From assembly GCF_019393635.1 (NCBI RefSeq), contig NC_057861.1, positions 460,850,330 through 460,914,329 on the forward strand: 64,000 bases of DNA, read 5' to 3'. This DNA comes from Dromiciops gliroides. Taxonomy: Eukaryota; Chordata; Mammalia; Microbiotheria; Microbiotheriidae. The translations under genes were made by a program, and so were the position numbers. The notes under the pieces are model-generated. The model was not told the origin of the DNA. It saw only the letters and a program-made list of their open reading frames with translations, and ran no database searches. This document shows, piece by piece, positions 10,536 through 20,900 of this stretch. Positions within the stretch are counted from its first letter, which is position 1, and the number at the start of each line of letters is the position of its first letter.

Positions 10536-11541
10536 CATGTGGAATACGATTACAAAAGAAAAAAAATATTATCTCAAAAAAGATTTGAGGCAAATGTGTT
10601 GGGGGCATAATTGCAAAAGATTATTTACATTTAGTGCTATTTTTGTAAAACTGCCAGATTGTATCTGAATATCTTCTCCATCTCTTCAATCTCACTTAAA
10701 GGGAAACATGAACTAAAAACTGGTTTTAAAAAAGCAAATATCTGTCTACTTGACTACTGCCCAATAAGAGACTGAACAAGTTTATTACTCTGTTCATTAA
10801 TACCTTCTTTTTGGTGGTTTATCTTTTATTTGCCTTTTAATGATTTAGTTTTGTTAGTTGAAAACTTCGTGGCTTTATGGGGGAAATACTTTTGTCTTCC
10901 TCCGGGAAAGTTTATTTCCCAAGGCTGTTTTATGTCAGTAACTTTCAGGGACTCTATATTTGAGTAGGTCCTCACTGAAAGTGCTTAATAATTTCTGGAT
11001 TGCGGAGTGCACTTGTGTATCAAAGGTACACAGTGCTGATACATTCTCATCTCTTCTACACTGACATGTTTTTTGAAAACTGTGCCTTAGCAAATAGTCT
11101 GGACTTTGCAGAACAAAGATGCTTTTAAAATGTAGTGTACAGTATTTCTTGTCATTATTATCATTCCTGCTTCTGACTTTTTTCTTAATGAAGGCTTCTA
11201 TAATTTAGTGCTATTGGAACTGAAAACATTCTTAGGTTCTTCTGTCCTGTTTTAGAGGATGATTCTTATAAAGCCACATTACATGAAATGATGCTGCTTC
11301 TATCTGTAGGATAGATCTGTAGGTCTAGTTTAACTCTAGCCTACCTCCAACAGCTCAGGTCCAGTATGGGAAGCTCTACCACCTCTGTAAAGGGACATGG
11401 CTGCCCAAGAGAGTTCTTTCTGGGTCATCATCATCACCACCACCACAATCTAAGGGCACATACTAACTGACATAGGAAAGAGGCTTGGCTTGAGAAGAAG
11501 TGAGAAAATGAAATTGATCTGAGGGAAACATACTAATATAT
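10536..11541. other. Apparently unique intergenic DNA
   Basis: No interspersed repeat was recognised. Composition is even and homopolymers are few, unlike neighbouring repeats. The part at 10760-11230 is a candidate for conserved noncoding sequence. Confidence 0.45.
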
Positions 11542-11780
11542 AGGAGGCAACTAGGTGGTACAGTGAATAGAGCTCCAAGCTTGGAATCAGGAAGACCTGA
11601 ATTCAAATACAGCCTCAGAAACGTCCTTGCTGTGTGACTTGGACAAGTCACTTAACCTCTCTGTCACTAGAGAAGAAAATGGCAAAGTACTCCAGTGTCT
11701 TTGCCAAGAAAATCCCATGGATTTTCCATGGGGTAATGAAGAGTTAGACACAAGTGAAATGACTGAATGACAACAATAAA
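11542..11780 (+). mobile_element. MAR1-like CORE-SINE, long type
   Basis: GGCAACTAGGTGGTACAGTG, GAAAATGGCAAAGTACTCC, TTTGCCAAGAAAATCCC and a tail AGACACAAGTGAAATGACTG. It carries the full long-type 3' end. Confidence 0.9.
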
Positions 11781-11810
11781 TTCTAATAATACACTTGGTG
11801 AGTTTGAGTA

Positions 11811-12393
11811 TGTTGTGGGGAAAATAGGGTAGGGGGTTTGGGTAGGGATAGGGGTTTGGGGTCCTTAGGAATTCCTCTTTAAAGAATTACACCCTCTTGC
11901 ACACAAAAGCAATTAGAATAAGATAGTAGTTTATTTAGGGGCAGGGGAAGAGAAGGGAAACCAAGAGAGAAATCACTGGACTTCTTCTCATGGGGAGAAA
12001 GGCATGGCACAGAGTGTGGCTCTGAGATACCAATCTCCTTGAGCAGGAGACCAGCAGGTACTTTTATAGAGGACTGATGGGGGTGACCATCTGATTGTGG
12101 AAAGTTCCCTTAGTGAGGGAGGACCCTCCCCCATTGGTGGTGGCTGCAGGAGTTGGGTGAGGGGTGGCTGCAGCTCTCTCAAGCCATCTCTACACAAGGG
12201 CAGCAGCTACTTCCAAACTTATCTCCCCAGGGGTGAGGGAGACTGGAATGAAGGGTGGGGGTCCTGGAGCTAGCTCAGTTGGATCCAGTTCCACTTATCT
12301 CTTTAGGTGTGTCTGTCCTTTGGATTAGTTTCTCAAGGAGAAGGTTCTTTGATGTGCCCCAGAGAACTTCTGGGGTGCTCTGGGCCCATAACA
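11811..12393 (-). mobile_element. Solo LTR, minus strand, with TATA box and poly(A) signal
   Basis: The plus-strand ends are TGTTGTGGGG and CCCATAACA, that is TG...CA. On the minus strand a TATA-like box CTATAAAAG (12061-12069) precedes AATAAA (complement of 11930-11935) by about 130 bases, as in a retroviral U3-R. The G-rich plus-strand tract at 11827-11861 is at the U5 end. No internal retroviral genes flank it, and no exact target duplication was found. Confidence 0.7.
11827..11861 (+). repeat. G-rich imperfect repeat, possible quadruplex
   Basis: Runs of three to five G are separated by T/A-containing loops (GGGTAGGGGGTTTGGGTAGG and onward). At least four G-runs lie within 35 bases. It lies in the U5 end of the LTR. 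Confidence 0.8.
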
Positions 12394-12883
12394 CGTATAT
12401 ACAGACATTTTTCAAATAATAGGCTTACAGAAATTTCTGTTTTATCGAAACTAGAGAATATGTAGATTAATATATTGAAAGACTTCATTTTAAAAGTGAC
12501 AACAATAGCAATGCAATTTCTTCATTTTTGGCAAGCACCTACCATTATCTGAATTTTTCACCCTCTACTGATCAGAGAGCCTATATGACATGTTTATTTT
12601 GTCATTGCTATTAGCTCATGTATAGTATGAAGACTTATTTATTTATTTTAGGATTCTGATGGGAAAGAAGATAACTTTTTCTGTAAGTTTTAATACTGAG
12701 GATAATCAGTGCCATTTTTATCTCATGGTCTTCTCTGAGTTATGGAGTCCCACACCCTTCATATATAAGTAGGATTTGTTATTGTTCCAATGAAAACCTT
12801 TAGAGTGGGTACTCATACTTTATGTGTTTAAGTAGTTATGATTCATATATGGTTCACAAAAACTGTACTCATGCATATACTTT
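12394..12883. other. AT-rich intergenic DNA, no feature recognised
   Basis: No exon or named repeat was seen. It ends at the target site of SINE copy 6. Confidence 0.45.
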
Positions 12884-13032
12884 TTTTTTTTTTTTTAGTG
12901 AGGCAATTGGGGTTAAGTGACTTGCCCAGGGTCACACAGCTAGTAAGTGTTAAGTATCTGAGGCCGGATTTGAACTCAGGTACTCCTGACTCCAGGGCCA
13001 GTGCTCTATCCACTGTGCCATCTACCTGCCCT
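12884..13032 (-). mobile_element. Short marsupial CORE-SINE (copy 6)
   Basis: It is flanked by an exact 13-base duplication ATGCATATACTTT (12871-12883 and 13033-13045). The tail is of the TTTTAGTGAGGCAATTGG type. Confidence 0.97.
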
Positions 13033-13164
13033 ATGCATATACTTTCTTAATCCTTTCATCTCTCAATCAAGTATTTATTGGGCACCTACTCTATGCCCAA
13101 TAGGGGAGAGAAGAGATGCAAAAAGAGTGTAAAACATCATTTCTCCCCTGTATGATGAGATAAA

Positions 13165-13328
13165 AATGAACATAGTGTCTTGAAAAGAACACTGGAATTA
13201 GAATTAGAAGAACTAGGTTCAAATTATGGCTCTGCCTCATGTTTACCATGTCACTTTGTCCCTCCAGGCCTCATTTTCCTCCTCTGTAAAGCGAGAAGAT
13301 TGGAAGAGATTATTTATTTTAGCAACAA
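13165..13328 (+). mobile_element. MIR SINE remnant
   Basis: GAACACTGGAATTAGAATTA, GTTCAAATTATGGCTCTGCC, CTCCTCTGTAAAGCGAGAAG and TTGGAAGAGATTA follow MIR order. It ends at the insertion of copy 7. Confidence 0.7.
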
Positions 13329-13342
13329 CATCATATGCTTTT

Positions 13343-13496
13343 TGTTTGGTTTTTTTTGGGGGGGGAGCAATGAGGGTTAAGTGACTTGCCCAGGGTCACA
13401 CAGCTAGTAAGTGTCAAGTATATGAGTCCAGATTTGAACTTAGGTCTTCCTGAATCTAGGGCTGGTGCTTTATCCACTGAGCCAACTAGCTGCCCC
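13343..13496 (-). mobile_element. Short marsupial CORE-SINE (copy 7)
   Basis: It is flanked by an exact 14-base duplication CATCATATGCTTTT (13329-13342 and 13497-13510). The tail is of the GAGCAATGAGGGTTAAGTG type. Confidence 0.97.
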
Positions 13497-13510
13497 CATC
13501 ATATGCTTTT

Positions 13511-15091
13511 AAACTTTATTTTTTTCAACTCCACAGAGGGGGATGGAGCCAAAGCTATGTTAAACAGCTTATAGATTTGGAGCACATATAGATTCTGGGC
13601 TCATTCTTGTACACCCCCTTCCCCCTATCTCCCACACTGGCTGATTAGGTCCCCAGAACAGGATTGTACTTCACTCAGAGTTCTAGTAGTAAACCTGAAG
13701 GGTTGTGAGTGAGGTTATTTAGTTAACTATATATCTGGTGTGTTTCTCCAACTCATATTATTCACCCATTAATGTTTCTATAATTTCAATCTCTAGTTAC
13801 CAATACTATCTAATCTGTGATTAGCACTTCAATATCAATTCAACCAATTTGTATTGTTAATATGAATATATGGATCACCTGGATTTGATGGAGGTGTCTT
13901 ATTATCCAAATGGATTTTATGAGACCCTGGATTAATAGGAGCAAAATGCCCTTTGCTCAGCTTCAAACTGAAACCAGACAATCCCTATTTACCTTTCCCA
14001 AGAGAATAAACAAATTTAAATGCACCTTTGAAATTCTTATTCACTCTCTTCTTTCCCAAGAAAGTGAATAGATCTTATTGTTCTCCAGATCAATTATCTA
14101 GACCTCTTTGTCTTTGATAATACCCTTCCGGTCTCCATCTAATCTAACCATAGCATCGGCTTTAAGTTGAGCAGTTAAACTTATTTGTATTGATGTACAT
14201 TTGTAGTATCTGCTTTGGGTTGATTTGTATCATGCTAATGCAGTTATTCTGTAACCTGTGAGCAAAGAAATTTAAAAAACTCTTAGAAAAGAAGGGGTCT
14301 CTGAGCTTTTTTGGGAAGGGTCTCCCCATGATCATGGTTCTTCTTGGGAAAAAATTAAAATAGTATTAAGTTTTTTCTGTCTGTCTCTGATCTGGTTTAT
14401 CTTGTAGGAGATATTTACTTCCCTGATCTGATTTTTAGCCATGTTCTCTGATCTGTTTATTGTTTTTGCAGGAGGACAGGTATGGAAACAAATTGTAGGA
14501 GATATTATAATATATAATTTCTCTGATCTGTTTATTAATTCTGTTTGCAGGAGACAGGCAGATTAAACTATATATATATATATATATATTAAAATTTCAA
14601 GAGAAATCAATTAGCTCTTACAAAGAGATATTTACTGAGAAAATGGAGCAAGAACCAAAGTACCAAAACATTCCCCTTGAATTGGGGCATATTCTTCCCG
14701 GTCTATGCATTCCTCCTACCTGGTTCATTTCTGGGTGGGACACAGCTGATGGGTGAGTCACTCTTTTGCTTGCTGGACACTGTGTCTTGGCTGATCTACC
14801 AATCCACTGCTGGGCTTGGCCAAACAGATCACTCCTCAGCCCTGTGTTGACTCACCAGGCTTAAGTGCTGTGACTATGGCAGACACTGTTACAGATTTCT
14901 ATTATTGAACCTCTGTAGGTTCTTCTGACATTTTGAAGCTCACAAGGTTATTCTGTCTCTAATACTCATTCCTCTAGGACCAGGGAGCTTGCCTTCCCTG
15001 TATAACTCATGCTCAGAGTATTCCATAAGTCCCTCCAGTGTGCTATGGGCCTTCCTCATTTTTTTTTTCCCTCAACATTTCAAGGATACCA
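13511..15091. other. Apparently unique intergenic DNA with one (TA)n tract
   Basis: No transposable element or exon was recognised apart from a (TA) run at 14569-14589. Around 14380-14540 a motif close to CTCTGATCTGTTTATT recurs three or four times with about 60-70 bases between copies, a weak local tandem pattern. Confidence 0.45.
14569..14589. repeat. (TA)10 microsatellite
   Basis: An uninterrupted TA dinucleotide run. Confidence 0.95.
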
Positions 15092-15253
15092 GGGGCAGCT
15101 AGGTGGTGCAGTGGATAAAGCACCAGCCCTGGATTCAGGAGGACCAGAGTTCAAATCTGACCTCAGACACTTGACACTTACTAGCTGTGTGACCCTGGGC
15201 AAATCACTTAACCCCAATTGCCTCACCAAAAAACAAAACAAACAAACAAACAA
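15092..15253 (+). mobile_element. Short marsupial CORE-SINE (copy 8)
   Basis: It has an exact 18-base target duplication AACATTTCAAGGATACCA (15074-15091 and 15254-15271). The tail is AATTGCCTCACC followed by AAACAAAACAAACAAAC. The body carries GATTCAGG and CTTGACACTT. Confidence 0.98.
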
Positions 15254-15364
15254 AACATTTCAAGGATACCAATGGGCTGTCCATTTCTAGCCTTTGCCAT
15301 AACTAGCCTGTCTTCTTTTTTGATCATAAATTGCTTTACTCACATAATCCCCAAGTTGTAATCT

Positions 15365-15592
15365 ATTACAACCTATTTAGAGGAAGCTGTGTGGCACAAT
15401 GGACAGGGTCCTAAGCTTGAAATCAGGAGGATCTGACTTTGGGCATAGCCTTCAACCTCTCTTTGTTTCAGTTTCCTCAAATACAAAACAGGGATAATAA
15501 CAATACCTACCTCATAGGGTTATTGTGAGGATCAAATGAAATCTTTGTAAAGTGCTTTAGCACAGTTCCTGACACACAATAGATGCTTCCCT
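15365..15592 (+). mobile_element. MIR SINE
   Basis: GTGTGGCACAATGGACAGG, CAACCTCTCTTTGTTTCAG, CTACCTCATAGGGTTATTGT and GTAAAGTGCTTTAGCACAG are a nearly complete MIR in plus orientation. Confidence 0.85.
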
Positions 15593-16039
15593 TTTGCCTT
15601 CTCTTTCTCCTATTTGTGCCCACCATAATCTTTTCCATTGCCTGAGGGACCCTCAGCTTTACTTCCTTGTTGACTTTGTAGACTGTTGCACTCCATTTCC
15701 TACCATCATATAACATCACTGGAAAAATAGTTTGTTTGTTTTTTTAAAGATGGAACTTTGTTTCAGGAGAACAATAGAGTCACTGGAAGAATTTAGTTTC
15801 CCAAATTCAATCCAGCAAGTGCCCCAAGGCAATTCAGCCAACTCTCCAGCTTGTATTTAGTTCTGAGCACAATGTTTTGTTCTACTGTATCAAAAAAAAT
15901 TAAATATTCAAGAAACATCCCAGTGGGATATTATATCATTTGTTTATTATTAAATATTAATTATTTTATATTATTTATAGCTTGCAATATTTTACTCAAT
16001 AGGAAAATAGGAGACAGTGTGAAATATCACTTGTGAAAA
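15593..16039. other. AT-rich stretch, no feature recognised
   Basis: No named repeat or exon was seen before L1 sequence becomes recognisable near 16040. Confidence 0.4.
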
Positions 16040-17425
16040 CCTCCTTGCTTTTTCTAATATCTTCATGAAGGGGATCTTCATAAAAATTAATGGAAACAAT
16101 AACTTCAATAAAGTTGCAGGATATAAAATAAATCCACATAAATTATCAGCATTTCTGTATATTATCAACATAACCCAGCAGGAAGAGGTGGAAACAGAAA
16201 ATTCCATGACAAATAACTACAGAAAGCATAAAATACTTGGGAGTCTACCTGCCAAGATACACAGAGGAACTATATGAATGCAACCATATAACCCTGTTTA
16301 TGGAAATAAAGACATCTAATTGGAGACATATTTATTGCTCATTGGTAGTCCATGCCAATGTAATAAAAATGACAATATTATCTAAATTAATTTTCTTATT
16401 TAGTGTCATACCCAATCAAACTACCAAAGAACTACTTTAAAGAAAAAATATAAATTAAATTAATCTGGAACAACAAAAGGTCTAGAATCTCTAGGGAAAT
16501 AAGGGGCGGGGGAAGTAGGTTTAGCAGTACCAGATCTCAAACCATATGACAAGTCAGTAATCAAAAGAATGATTTGGTACTGGTTTAAAAACAGAAAGGT
16601 CAATCAGTGGAACAGAATAGATACACAACATGCAGACGCAAGCAATCACAATTGCTTAATGTTCAACAAACCAAAAAAGCCCCCCTACTATAGAAAATAA
16701 ACTATTTGACAAAAACTTCTAGAAATTCTGCACAGCAAGCTGGCAGAAATTAGGTTTGTACCAACATCTCATACCATTCTGCCAAGATAAGCACCAAATG
16801 GATATGTAACCTGGATAGAAAATGTTTGCATTATAAACAAATTAGAGGGAAAAGAAAGAAATTACCTTTGACATCTACAGATAGTGACAGAGTTCAGAAC
16901 CAGACAAAAGATAGAGATTACCAATGAAGATAGAATGGTCAATTTTAATTAAACAAAATTTAAAAGGTCTGGCACAAACAAATTCAATGCATCTAAGTTT
17001 ATAAGAGAAGGGGTTAAATGGGAGAAAAATTTCAATAATTACTTTGCTTTAACTTTTTCTGATAAAGTATCTCATTTTCAAGACATATAAGAAACATTCA
17101 AAATTATAAGAATTAGAGTCATTCACCTGCTGATAAATGCCCAAAGGACATGAATAGGTAGTTCTCATGGGGAAAAAAAATCCAAACTGTCTATAGTCAT
17201 AGGAAAACAAAGTATTCCACATCACTAATAATTCAGAAAACGCAAAGTAAAGCAATTCTGAGGACCCGTCTCACACTCATCAGATTGGCAAAGTTGACGA
17301 AAAATGAAAATGCCAAATATTGGAGAGACTCTGGGAAAATAGGCACATTGATACACTGTTGGTGAAACTGAATTGGCATGATCATTCTGGAAAGCAATTT
17401 GGATTACAGTCCTTGATTGCATATA
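16040..17425 (+). mobile_element. L1 LINE ORF2 fragment
   Basis: Broken reading frames follow the order of the ORF2 C-terminal half. GYKINPHKLSAFLY lies near 16120 and VIKMTILSKLIFLFSVIP near 16360. A nucleotide block around 16520-16590 (CCAGATCTCAAACC, TTTGGTACTGG) also matches the L1 at 39838. Many stops and frameshifts are present. The L1 3' UTR is missing. Confidence 0.85.
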
Positions 17426-17639
17426 TTTTATATTTTAGTGGGGAGAGAAGATACATTCAGTGATAACTAAAATATAATATGCCATGATTAGAGTTCTAAC
17501 TGGTGCAAGGTGAGGAGTGGGAAGGAAATAGTTCATTAAACAGTTATGCCACAACTGAATTTGTTTTTCAGTTGATCTTTTAAAAGGTTTTTTTTCTCCC
17601 TTCAATTTTTCATGTCATATGATCCCAATCAGGACTCTG

Positions 17640-18014
17640 TAAAGCCAATCATTTGTTAAGTTCATACTGGGTGCCAGGCACTACATGTACTAAGCTAGGG
17701 ATGCAAAGAAAGGCAAAAACAAGATCCAAGGCCTCAAGGAGCTCATATACTAATATAAGAGACAACCTTCAAATAACTACATATGCCAGATACAACCTAA
17801 GTGAGAGGAAATCTCAGAGGCAAGACACTAGCAATCGGGGCTACAGGGAGAAGACTTTTAGAGAAGATGAGATCTGAGCTGAGTCATGAAGGAAGGAAGG
17901 AAGGAAGGAAGTAGAAGAAGGAAGGACATTCGAGTCATGGTGGGAAAACAGTGCTGGGGATGGAGTGGAGGGCAATGAGAATGGCATATAGGCCAGTGTA
18001 GCTGGATTTGGGGG
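17640..18014. mobile_element. Old interspersed repeat, first segment
   Basis: GTGCCAGGCACTACATGTAC, CAAGGAGCTCATATACTAA and GGCCAGTGTAGCTGGATTTG open the same ancient family as 47905-48690. The repeat resumes at 18387 and again near 19494, so one copy was broken by an LTR, by L1 sequence and by a SINE. Confidence 0.55.
17889..17911. repeat. (GGAA)n microsatellite
   Basis: About five GGAA units lie within the old interspersed repeat. Confidence 0.9.
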
Positions 18015-18386
18015 TGTTAAGGCTAAAATTCTAGCTAGTCTGTCTAAAATCTCTAATAAGTGGTCGCCAATAAATTACAAGCTTTAGCAAAAGTTAGACT
18101 TTTAAGCATTTATTAAGGAGAATAAGAATTTGGTAAAGAGAGAAAGAAAGGCCTACATTCATCTATCTATTAAAGGGAGAGCACAGTTCTAGCTCGGCTC
18201 TCCACCAGAGTCCAGAGGAAAGACAGAGTGAGTCAGAGCGCCAGGCTCCCCCTTCTTCCTCCCACCAGCAAACGTCACTTCCTGACGCCAAAGAAAAGAC
18301 GCATGGTGTTGCCCTCAGAGACGTTCACCATATGGCGCAGCTTTTCTACAGTGTCTCCAGCAGGTGGCGTCATTCCAATTGTTACA
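18015..18386 (-). mobile_element. Solo LTR, minus strand, GGGG target duplication
   Basis: The plus-strand ends are TGTTAAGGC and TTGTTACA, 372 bases, flanked by GGGG on both sides. On the minus strand the start TGTAACAATTGGAATGACGC and CACCTGCTGGAGACACTG are shared with the LTR at 50417. AATAAATGCTTAAAAG on the minus strand supplies the poly(A) signal. The host repeat is continuous across the insertion, which confirms both ends. No internal ERV remains. Confidence 0.88.
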
Positions 18387-18450
18387 GGGGCTCGAAAAGA
18401 GTAAGACGACTGAAAAGGTAGGAAGGGGGCTGTTTGTGAAGGATTGAAAA
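18387..18450. mobile_element. Old interspersed repeat, second segment
   Basis: GACGACTGAAAAGGTAGGAA and CTGTTTGTGAAGGATT continue the family after the LTR. Confidence 0.5.
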
Positions 18451-19493
18451 GAGGGAGATCATTGTACAAGGTAACAGCAACTTTGTATGATGATAAACTG
18501 TGAATGACAGCTATTCTCAGCAATAAAATAATCCAAGACAATCCCAAAGGATCCATGATGAAAACAACTACCCACCTGCAGGGAAAGAACTCATAAAGTC
18601 TAAATGCAGATTTTAAGCACACTTAAAAACTTTTTTTTTTTTTTGCCTTTTTCCTCCTTTTTGGGGGTCTGTGTTTTCTTTTGCAACATGGCTAATATGG
18701 GATTATGTTTTGCAAGATCTAACATGTAAAACCTGTATCAAAGTGCTTTCCTTCTCTTCTCAGGGAGAGGACAGGGATGGGAAAGAGGGAGGGAATTTGG
18801 AACTCAAAAATTATAAAAAACAAATGTTAATGGCTGATCAAGTTGTGGTGTATGATTGTGATAGGATACTACTGTGCTATAAGAAATAATAAGCTCAATG
18901 ATCTTAGAAAAACATGGATAGACTTATATGAAGTAATAAAGAGTAAAATGAGCAGAACCAAGAGAATATTTTATGCAGTAATAACAATATTGTTTTAAGA
19001 AAACTTTGAGTGAATAAGTCATTTTGACTATTATAAATACTCAAATTAACTACAAAGGATACTTGGAGGAAGATGCTATCTGCATCCAGAGAAAGAACTG
19101 ACAAATAAAAGTATGTATAGAATGCTTTTACATACATGCATGCATACCCACACATACATATACATATACACATAGATATATATCTCTATCTCTATATCAT
19201 CTATATATCTTTGTGCCTAATGGTGGCCATCTCTAGAGTGGAGGAAGGGAGGGAGGGAAGAAAAAAAAGGAGAAAAAAAGAAACTGACATGATAACTTTA
19301 TTATATGTTTAAAAGGAATAAGTAATTTGTACATAATAGATTTCCGGTTTCATGTACTATCATCTTTTTTCTATTCTACTATGTTGTGAAAATGCTTATT
19401 TTATTTAAGTCCAGAATAAAATAAAAATTTTAAATGCTAAAAATTGTTTTTGTATATAATTGAGAAAATAAAACAACAATCTTTACAAAAACA
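18451..19493 (+). mobile_element. L1 LINE 3' ends, two pieces in a row
   Basis: Bases 18451-18835 look like an L1 3' UTR (ATTCTCAGCAATAAAATAAT, CCAAAGGATCCATGATGAAA). From about 18832 the end of ORF2 follows (CAAGTTGTGGTGTATGATTG, AAATGAGCAGAACCAAGAG) with its own 3' UTR to about 19440. The block is flanked by AAAAGAG (18447-18453 and 19494-19500). The order suggests an L1 inserted beside another, or a rearranged copy. Confidence 0.75.
19127..19212. repeat. CATA/TA-rich low-complexity tract
   Basis: ACATACATGCATGCATACCC, ACATATACATATACACATAG and ATATATATCTCTATCTC form a degenerate microsatellite in the L1 3' UTR. Confidence 0.8.
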
Positions 19494-19990
19494 AAAAGAG
19501 AGCTTTATATTTGAGCCAGTGGAGTTTATTGGGGGGGGGGTGAGTAATATTGTCCAATGTACACTTTAGGAAAGTCACTTTGGCAGTTGAGGATTGAGTG
19601 CAGTGGAATGGGACTTGAGACAGGGAGACCAACCAGCAGTCTATTGTAATAGCCCATTTGAAGTGGACTGCCTGCACCAGCTTTATGAGTGGGAAGAAGA
19701 CATATATAAGAGATATTGTGAGGGTAGAAATGATAACTTTCAACAGATTAGATATGGGGGATTACGAGTGAATGAGGGAGGAGTTGATAAGGACACTGAG
19801 GGGGCAGCTAGGTGGCGCAGTGGATAGAGCACCGGCCCTGGAGTCAGGAGGCCCTGAGTTCAAATCTGACCTCAGACGCTTAACACTTACTAGCTGTGTG
19901 ACCCTGGGCAAGTCACTTAACCCCAATTGCCTCACTAAAAAAAAAAAAAGATAAGGACACTGAAGTTGCAACTGCTTAGCTATTTAGCTC
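19494..19990. mobile_element. Old interspersed repeat, third segment
   Basis: CTTTATATTTGAGCCAGTGG, GGAAAGTCACTTTGGCAG and GAGGGTAGAAATGATAACTT continue the family. It is interrupted by a SINE at 19800-19949. Confidence 0.5.
19800..19949 (+). mobile_element. Short marsupial CORE-SINE (copy 9)
   Basis: It has an exact 14-base duplication GATAAGGACACTGA (19786-19799 and 19950-19963). The body carries GAGTCAGG, CTTAACACTT and AATTGCCTCACT, the combination typical of the first subfamily. Confidence 0.98.
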
Positions 19991-20119
19991 CCATCTCTTC
20001 TTCCTATACACGTGACCCAGTGGTTGTACTTTAGACACTGTCTACAATGCTAGCAGACTGGCAACATTCCAGGGCCACACCACTGATCATTTTATATTGT
20101 CATTCAATATTCAATTTGA

Positions 20120-20900
20120 CTTGTAGGTAATTTGGATGAACTGCTCACTAAGTAGTCTCCCTACTCAGATCTGTCCTTCACACTGATGCTGTAGTAATCT
20201 TCCTAATGCATTACTCACTGGCTAAAAAACAAAACAAAACAAAACAAAACACCACCAAAAGCCAAAAACCAAACCAAACAAACAAAGAAACCCACCCAAC
20301 TGTTCATTGCTTTTCCTCCTACAAAATAAAGTTCACACTCCCTAGTCTGACATTCTATAATTTTCACAGTCTGGATCTATCTTTTTTTTTTAATGCTTTT
20401 TTTTTTTTTTTGTGGGGCAATGGGGGTTAAGTGACTTGCCGAGGGTCACACAGCTAGTAAGTGTTAAGTGTCTGAAGCCGGATTTGAACTCAGGTCCTCC
20501 TGAATCCAGGGTCTGTGCTTTATCCACTGCACCACCTAGCTTCCCCCTGGATCTATCTTTTAGCCTTTATTATTATTACCTCCTTCATTTAGTTCTGTTC
20601 TTCCTGGACTGGATTACTTATCACTCGCTAAATAGATCCTGAACTCTCCCAAAATCTGGGACTTTACTCATAATGTCATCCATGCTAGGAATGACCCAGC
20701 CTGGTACCAAGGGCAGCAGCTCATAGAAACTTGCTCTTGTTCCTCCAGGTAGAAGTGATCTTTTTTTCTTAGATGGCTTCTCATAGGTGCTTATCCCAGT
20801 TTAGTTTGTATCAAGTTGTTTGTGAAGATCTCTTGTCTCCTCTAATATAATGTAAGCTTTTCAAAGGTAGGGGTTGTGTACCTTGCTCATCTTTTTCTTG
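20120..20900 (+). mobile_element. L2-like LINE fragment
   Basis: GTAGTAATCTTCCTAATGCA, ATAAAGTTCACACTCCCTAG and TAATATAATGTAAGCTTTTC follow L2 3' order. A polypurine CAAAACAAAA tract and a SINE interrupt it. Confidence 0.55.
20386..20546 (-). mobile_element. Short marsupial CORE-SINE (copy 10)
   Basis: It is flanked by an exact 15-base duplication CTGGATCTATCTTTT (20371-20385 and 20547-20561). The tail is of the GGGGCAATGGGGGTTAAG type. Confidence 0.98.

Noticed and set aside
12884..13032. A recurrent open frame of 40-60 residues containing [14 protein letters not shown] and [17 protein letters not shown] in many places
   Set aside because: It is the antisense reading of the short SINE and appears wherever that SINE does. 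Start codons and lengths vary with flanking sequence. No sign of selection on it.
18275..18622. A 115-residue minus-strand frame
   Set aside because: It spans a solo LTR and an L1 3' UTR. No known domain.
19800..19949. Sense frames with [17 protein letters not shown]
   Set aside because: This is the plus-strand reading of the same SINE, not a gene.
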